Assembly (NCBI RefSeq): GCF_014205255.1
Contig: NZ_JACHNE010000001.1
Location: 8,060,001-8,124,000 of the forward strand
DNA length: 64,000 nucleotides
DNA from: Streptomyces caelestis
Lineage (GTDB): Bacteria > Actinomycetota > Actinomycetes > Streptomycetales > Streptomycetaceae
Direction: 5' to 3'
The notes under the pieces are model-generated. The model worked only from the letters and a program-made list of their open reading frames with translations, had not been told where the DNA came from and ran no database searches. Of this stretch, positions 61,013 to 64,000 are shown piece after piece. The position numbers and the translations under genes are program-made. How positions within the stretch are numbered: position 1 is the stretch's first letter; each line of letters begins with the position of its first letter.

Positions 61013-62377
61013 GTGTCCGCACCCGACAGTGATGCAGCCGCCGCGCCGGAGAGAGGGGACGACACGCCGCTGCGGCGTGCCATCGGCCCCAAGCTGATGG
61101 TGCTGTTCGTGATCGGCGACATCCTCGGCACCGGCATCTACGCCACCACCGGTCAGGTCGCCGGCAAGGTCGGCGGGGCGCTGTGGCTGCCGTTCGTCAT
61201 CGGGTTCGTCGTGGCGATCCTGACCGCCGCCTCGTACGTCGAGCTCGTCGGCAAGTACCCGAAGGCGGCCGGCGCCGCGCTCTACACCCAGAAGGCCTTC
61301 CAGGTCCCGTTCCTGACCTTCATCGTCGCGTTCATGGTCATGTGCTCGGGCCTTTCCTCGGCGAGCGCGGCGGCCCGTGCCTTCAGCGGCGACTACCTGT
61401 CCGAGTTCACCGACTTCTTCCCGCCCACCCTCATCGCGATCCTGTTCATCCTCGCCCTGGCGGCCCTGAACCTGCGAGGCGTGTCGGAGTCCGTGAAGAC
61501 CAACGTGGTCCTCACCGTGGTCGAACTGACCGGCCTGCTCGTCATCCTCACGATCGGCGCCTGGGCCGTCCTGACCGGTGACGGTGAACCCTCCCGGCTC
61601 GGTGAGTTCCAGGCGGAGGGCACCGGTTACGCGCTGCTCACCAGCGTGCTGGGGGCGACGGCCCTCGGCTTCTTCGCCTTCGTGGGCTTCGAGGACTCCG
61701 TCAACATGGCCGAGGAGACCAAGGACCCGGTGCGGACGTTCCCGCGCGCCATCTTCATCGGCGTCGCCGTCACCGGCACCATCTACGTCCTGGTCGCCCT
61801 GGTCTCCTCGCTGCTCGTCGACTACCGCGTGCTGGAGGACTCCAGCGGCCCGCTGCTGGAGGTCGTCAAGGCCGGCGGAATCGACTTCCCGCCCAAACTC
61901 TTCGCCCTGATCGCGCTGTTCGCGGTCACCAACTCGGCACTGATCAACATCATGATGGCGTCCCGCCTCTGCTACGGCATGGCGAACGAACGCATCCTGC
62001 CGCGGGCCCTGGGCCACGTGCTGCCCCGGCGCCGCACCCCGGTCGTCGGCATCGTCTTCGTCTCGCTCCTCGCCATCGGCCTGGTCTCCACCGGGGAGAT
62101 CGAGGGCCTCGGCGACACCACGGCCTTCCTCCTGCTGTGCGTCTTCGCCGTCGTCAACATCGCCGTCCTGGTCCTGCGCCGCGACCGCGTCGAACACCGG
62201 CACTTCCGGACGCCGACCGCCCTGCCGGTGCTCGGCGCGATCACCGCGCTGATCCTGGCCAGCCCGTTGTCCGACCGGCCCGCGGACGTCTACATCCGGG
62301 CGGGCGTGCTGGTGGCCATCGGCATCGGGCTGTGGGTGCTCAACAAGGCGGTGCTGAAGGCACGCGGCGAGGCGTGA
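61013..62377 (+). CDS. APC-superfamily amino acid permease
   Basis: The 454-residue protein has twelve hydrophobic helices and the APC signatures MVLFVIGDILGTGIYATTGQ (helix 1 substrate glycine motif) and GFFAFVGFEDSVNMAEETKD (helix 6 region). It would import or exchange amino acids or polyamines. The start is GTG 61013 behind AGGGAG. The 167 bp between padC and this gene hold no gene. It probably lies outside the biosynthetic locus. Substrate unknown. Confidence 0.92.
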   Translation: MSAPDSDAAAAPERGDDTPLRRAIGPKLMVLFVIGDILGTGIYATTGQVAGKVGGALWLPFVIGFVVAILTAASYVELVGKYPKAAGAALYTQKAFQVPFLTFIVAFMVMCSGLSSASAAARAFSGDYLSEFTDFFPPTLIAILFILALAALNLRGVSESVKTNVVLTVVELTGLLVILTIGAWAVLTGDGEPSRLGEFQAEGTGYALLTSVLGATALGFFAFVGFEDSVNMAEETKDPVRTFPRAIFIGVAVTGTIYVLVALVSSLLVDYRVLEDSSGPLLEVVKAGGIDFPPKLFALIALFAVTNSALINIMMASRLCYGMANERILPRALGHVLPRRRTPVVGIVFVSLLAIGLVSTGEIEGLGDTTAFLLLCVFAVVNIAVLVLRRDRVEHRHFRTPTALPVLGAITALILASPLSDRPADVYIRAGVLVAIGIGLWVLNKAVLKARGEA

Positions 62378-62414
62378 GCGGCACGACTGCCGGGCGGTGC
62401 GCCGGGAACCGGCA

Positions 62415-62464
62415 CCGGGCCACCACGCCTCCCGCGCGACGGCGGCGGGAACGTGGTGGCCCGG
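62415..62464. terminator. Bidirectional hairpin terminator
   Basis: CCGGGCCACCACG (62415-62427) and CGTGGTGGCCCGG (62452-62464) are exact reverse complements around a 24-base loop. They lie between the convergent permease and SapA-like genes. Confidence 0.8.
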
Positions 62465-62496
62465 CAGGGGGTGTTTCGAGGTGGGTCGGGGACGGG

Positions 62497-62946
62497 TCAG
62501 CGGGTGAACGTGACCCGGTGTTCCTTCATGGCGCCGCAGTTGGAGCCGTACACCTGCACGTACACGTTGTTGATGCTGCCGCCCCAGTCGACGCAGTGCC
62601 CCTTGCCGTAGACGTAGGTCGGTCCGGCGAAGGACGTGAAGCGCCCGACGTCCTCGTGGCTTTCCTCGGTGGCGGGGACGAAGATCCACGCGCCCATGTC
62701 CACCGCGGTGCCCGGGTTGTTGCGGATGGTCGTGACGCAGTTCTGCCCGTTGGAGGCGTTGTACGTCAGGTAGACCGTGCCGAGGGAGCCGACGGCCGCC
62801 GAGTTCACGGTCTTGTAGGCGCTTCCGCAGACCTTCTGCGGAGTGGTGTTGGGCGCGGCGGAGGCCGGTGACGCCAGGGCGGTCGTGGTCCCCACCGTCA
62901 GCGCCGCCAAGGCGGACGCGGCCAGGAAGGAACGGGTAAATCTCAT
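62497..62946 (-). CDS. SapA-like spore-associated secreted protein
   Basis: The 149-residue protein has a clear signal peptide (FTRSFLAASALAALTVG, cleavage near ASPASA) and a small mature domain with four cysteines: PQKVCGSAYKTVNSAAVG, YLTYNASNGQNCVTTIRNNP, GKGHCVDWGGSINNV and GSNCGAMK. This pattern matches spore-associated protein A of Streptomyces coelicolor, a coat-associated protein of unknown role. It is secreted by the Sec route. The ATG at 62946 is preceded by AAGGGGG. Confidence 0.85.
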   Translation of the reverse strand: MRFTRSFLAASALAALTVGTTTALASPASAAPNTTPQKVCGSAYKTVNSAAVGSLGTVYLTYNASNGQNCVTTIRNNPGTAVDMGAWIFVPATEESHEDVGRFTSFAGPTYVYGKGHCVDWGGSINNVYVQVYGSNCGAMKEHRVTFTR

Positions 62947-63337
62947 ATTTCCCCCTTGCAACTCTTCGAGGCGGTTGCTCCTGCATGGTGTGACCCGCCG
63001 GGCATCCAAAGGGTTGTGCCTCAGCTCCCAGGAAAATCCGGTGAGTTGGGGCGCGGTCGCGCGAGAGTCCCGTTCGCGGGGCGGCCGTCCGCGGCAGGAC
63101 CCCGGCCGGACTCCGGGCCCCGCCTCGGGAGGCGCCCGAGCATGCCCATGCCCCGCCGCTTTTACTCACGAGCCCTTTACGGCACACGTGAGATCCAGAG
63201 GATCTGCTCAGGGGTGTCACACATGCTGCACATCCCCCTTCCAAAGTCTCGTTAGCGTTACAGCTCGATCCCACGTGCGAACGTGACCATGCCGCGGCCG
63301 GTGAGCCGTCGGTACAGCCAGATCGGGAAGACCACAC
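62947..63337. other. Divergent intergenic region
   Basis: Promoter region between the SapA-like gene and the SCO2400-like gene. The stretch 63155-63260 is AT-richer and probably holds both promoters. I see no gene or clear repeat. Confidence 0.5.
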
Positions 63338-64000
63338 ATGGACTACTGCTCCTCGTGCCGTCGGCACCTCAACGGCGCCCTGGTCTGCCCGGGGTGCGGC
63401 GCCTACGCCCCGGACATCGACCCCTCCGCCGACGACGGCCGTAGCGGCCCGCGGGCGTGGGAGTACCCGGCCGCCTCCGGCGCATGGCCCGACGGGACCG
63501 TGCGCGACCGGAACGTGTGGGACGACGGGAGTGTGTGGGACACCAACGGCGCCGGCACGCGGGAGCTCCCTCTCCCGCACACCGGCTCGTCCGGCGGCCA
63601 GGAGACCCCGGACACGGACCCGTCCGACGGTCACGAGGCCGCGGACACCACCGGGGCCGACGGCTACCAGGCCCCGCAGCAGGGACGGGCGGCGCGGCGT
63701 CGGCAGATGGCCCGCTGGAAGAAGAACCAGCGCCGGGCCGTGGTGGCGACCGCCGTCGCGCTCGTCGGAGGCGGTCTCACCGTCGCCGCCATGAACGGCA
63801 ACTCCACGCACGGCGTGCAGTCGGCCACGGCACCCGAGGACACGACCATGGGTGGCGCCGACGGACAGGCGCCGACGTACACCGAACCGACGTCGACCCG
63901 GCGCGACACCCCCCGGTCCTCGCCCACGCCCGCCTCTCCGCCGCACACCGACCGCAGCTCCCAGCGCGAGCAGCCCCGGGCCACCGCTCCCCGCGGCACC
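63338..64000 (+). CDS. SCO2400-family zinc-ribbon membrane protein, 5' part
   Basis: 221 codons are visible and the frame runs off the window. The N-terminus MDYCSSCRRHLNGALVCPGC carries two CxxC pairs, a zinc ribbon typical of the SCO2400 family of Streptomyces. A disordered acidic region is followed by a basic stretch (RRRQMARWKKNQRR) and one transmembrane helix (VVATAVALVGGGLTVAA), then a Pro/Thr/Ser-rich outer segment. So the zinc ribbon should be cytoplasmic and the tail extracellular. No function is established. Confidence 0.85.
   Translation, partial: MDYCSSCRRHLNGALVCPGCGAYAPDIDPSADDGRSGPRAWEYPAASGAWPDGTVRDRNVWDDGSVWDTNGAGTRELPLPHTGSSGGQETPDTDPSDGHEAADTTGADGYQAPQQGRAARRRQMARWKKNQRRAVVATAVALVGGGLTVAAMNGNSTHGVQSATAPEDTTMGGADGQAPTYTEPTSTRRDTPRSSPTPASPPHTDRSSQREQPRATAPRGT

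Noticed and set aside
60725..63946. 1,073-codon open frame on the minus strand across the permease, SapA-like and SCO2400-like genes
   Set aside because: It is antisense to well-supported genes, has low-complexity Gly/Arg/Asp content typical of high-GC shadow frames and no domain.

Overview
The window is high-GC actinobacterial DNA, almost certainly from a Streptomyces or close relative. Third codon positions are strongly G/C, GTG starts and ATGA/GTGA stop-start overlaps are common, and typical Streptomyces families are present: a BTAD/SARP-like regulator, a DrrAB-type ABC pair, IcmF, spore-associated protein A, an SCO2400-type zinc-ribbon protein and a holin/DUF3618 pair. No rRNA, tRNA, CRISPR array or intact insertion sequence was recognised.

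Region 1 (1-21.6 kb) is ordinary chromosome mixed with gene decay. It holds the end of a PAS/SpoIIE phosphatase, a MarR - ene-reductase - quinone-reductase operon behind two matching palindromes, a large AfsR/BTAD-type regulator, a DrrAB transporter, a ZIP metal transporter, a holin-like/DUF3618 pair, a PAP2 phosphatase, an atypical kinase, a frameshifted trypsin-like protease and the fused isobutyryl-CoA mutase IcmF behind a perfect 18-bp palindrome. Between these lie many remnants: GroEL, DUF4235, FG-GAP, a methyltransferase lacking its SAM loop, a DsbA/metallo-beta-lactamase chimera, an acyl-CoA dehydrogenase tail and a ferredoxin-reductase tail.

Region 2 (21.6-60.8 kb) looks like one large specialised-metabolite locus that I cannot match to a known product. 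A seven-gene, translationally coupled minus-strand operon (28.5 to 21.6 kb) encodes two Gfo/Idh/MocA dehydrogenases, a TIM-barrel isomerase/epimerase, an M20 amidohydrolase, an Ldh2-type dehydrogenase, a small unknown protein and an AhpD-like protein. Divergently, two calerythrin-like EF-hand proteins flank a small membrane protein. Next comes a plus-strand operon: two DegT/StrS aminotransferases, a UbiA-family membrane transferase, a protoporphyrinogen-oxidase-like flavoprotein, two acyl/aryl-AMP ligases, a methyltransferase, a two-domain CaiB-type CoA-transferase and a UDP-sugar 6-dehydrogenase. After it is a six-gene transporter operon: a siderophore-type binding lipoprotein, two FecCD permeases, a FepC ATPase and two exporter-fold half-transporters of YbtPQ/IrtAB type. 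Its promoter carries a Zur-like 15-bp box. Convergent to it are a flavin halogenase and a single-module type I PKS (AMP-ligase-ACP-KS-AT-DH-KR-ACP-TE). A phenolic acid decarboxylase (PadC) gene diverges from the PKS gene.

Working model (inference): the locus makes a chlorinated, acyl- or aryl-primed polyketide, probably joined to an amino-sugar or aminocyclitol part. The molecule or its metal complex may be taken up by a zinc-controlled metallophore system. If the PKS loads a hydroxybenzoate and runs one cycle, it would release a hydroxycinnamate, which is the substrate of the PadC encoded next door.

Region 3 (60.9-64 kb) returns to housekeeping: an APC amino-acid permease, a SapA-like secreted protein and the start of an SCO2400-family protein that runs off the window.
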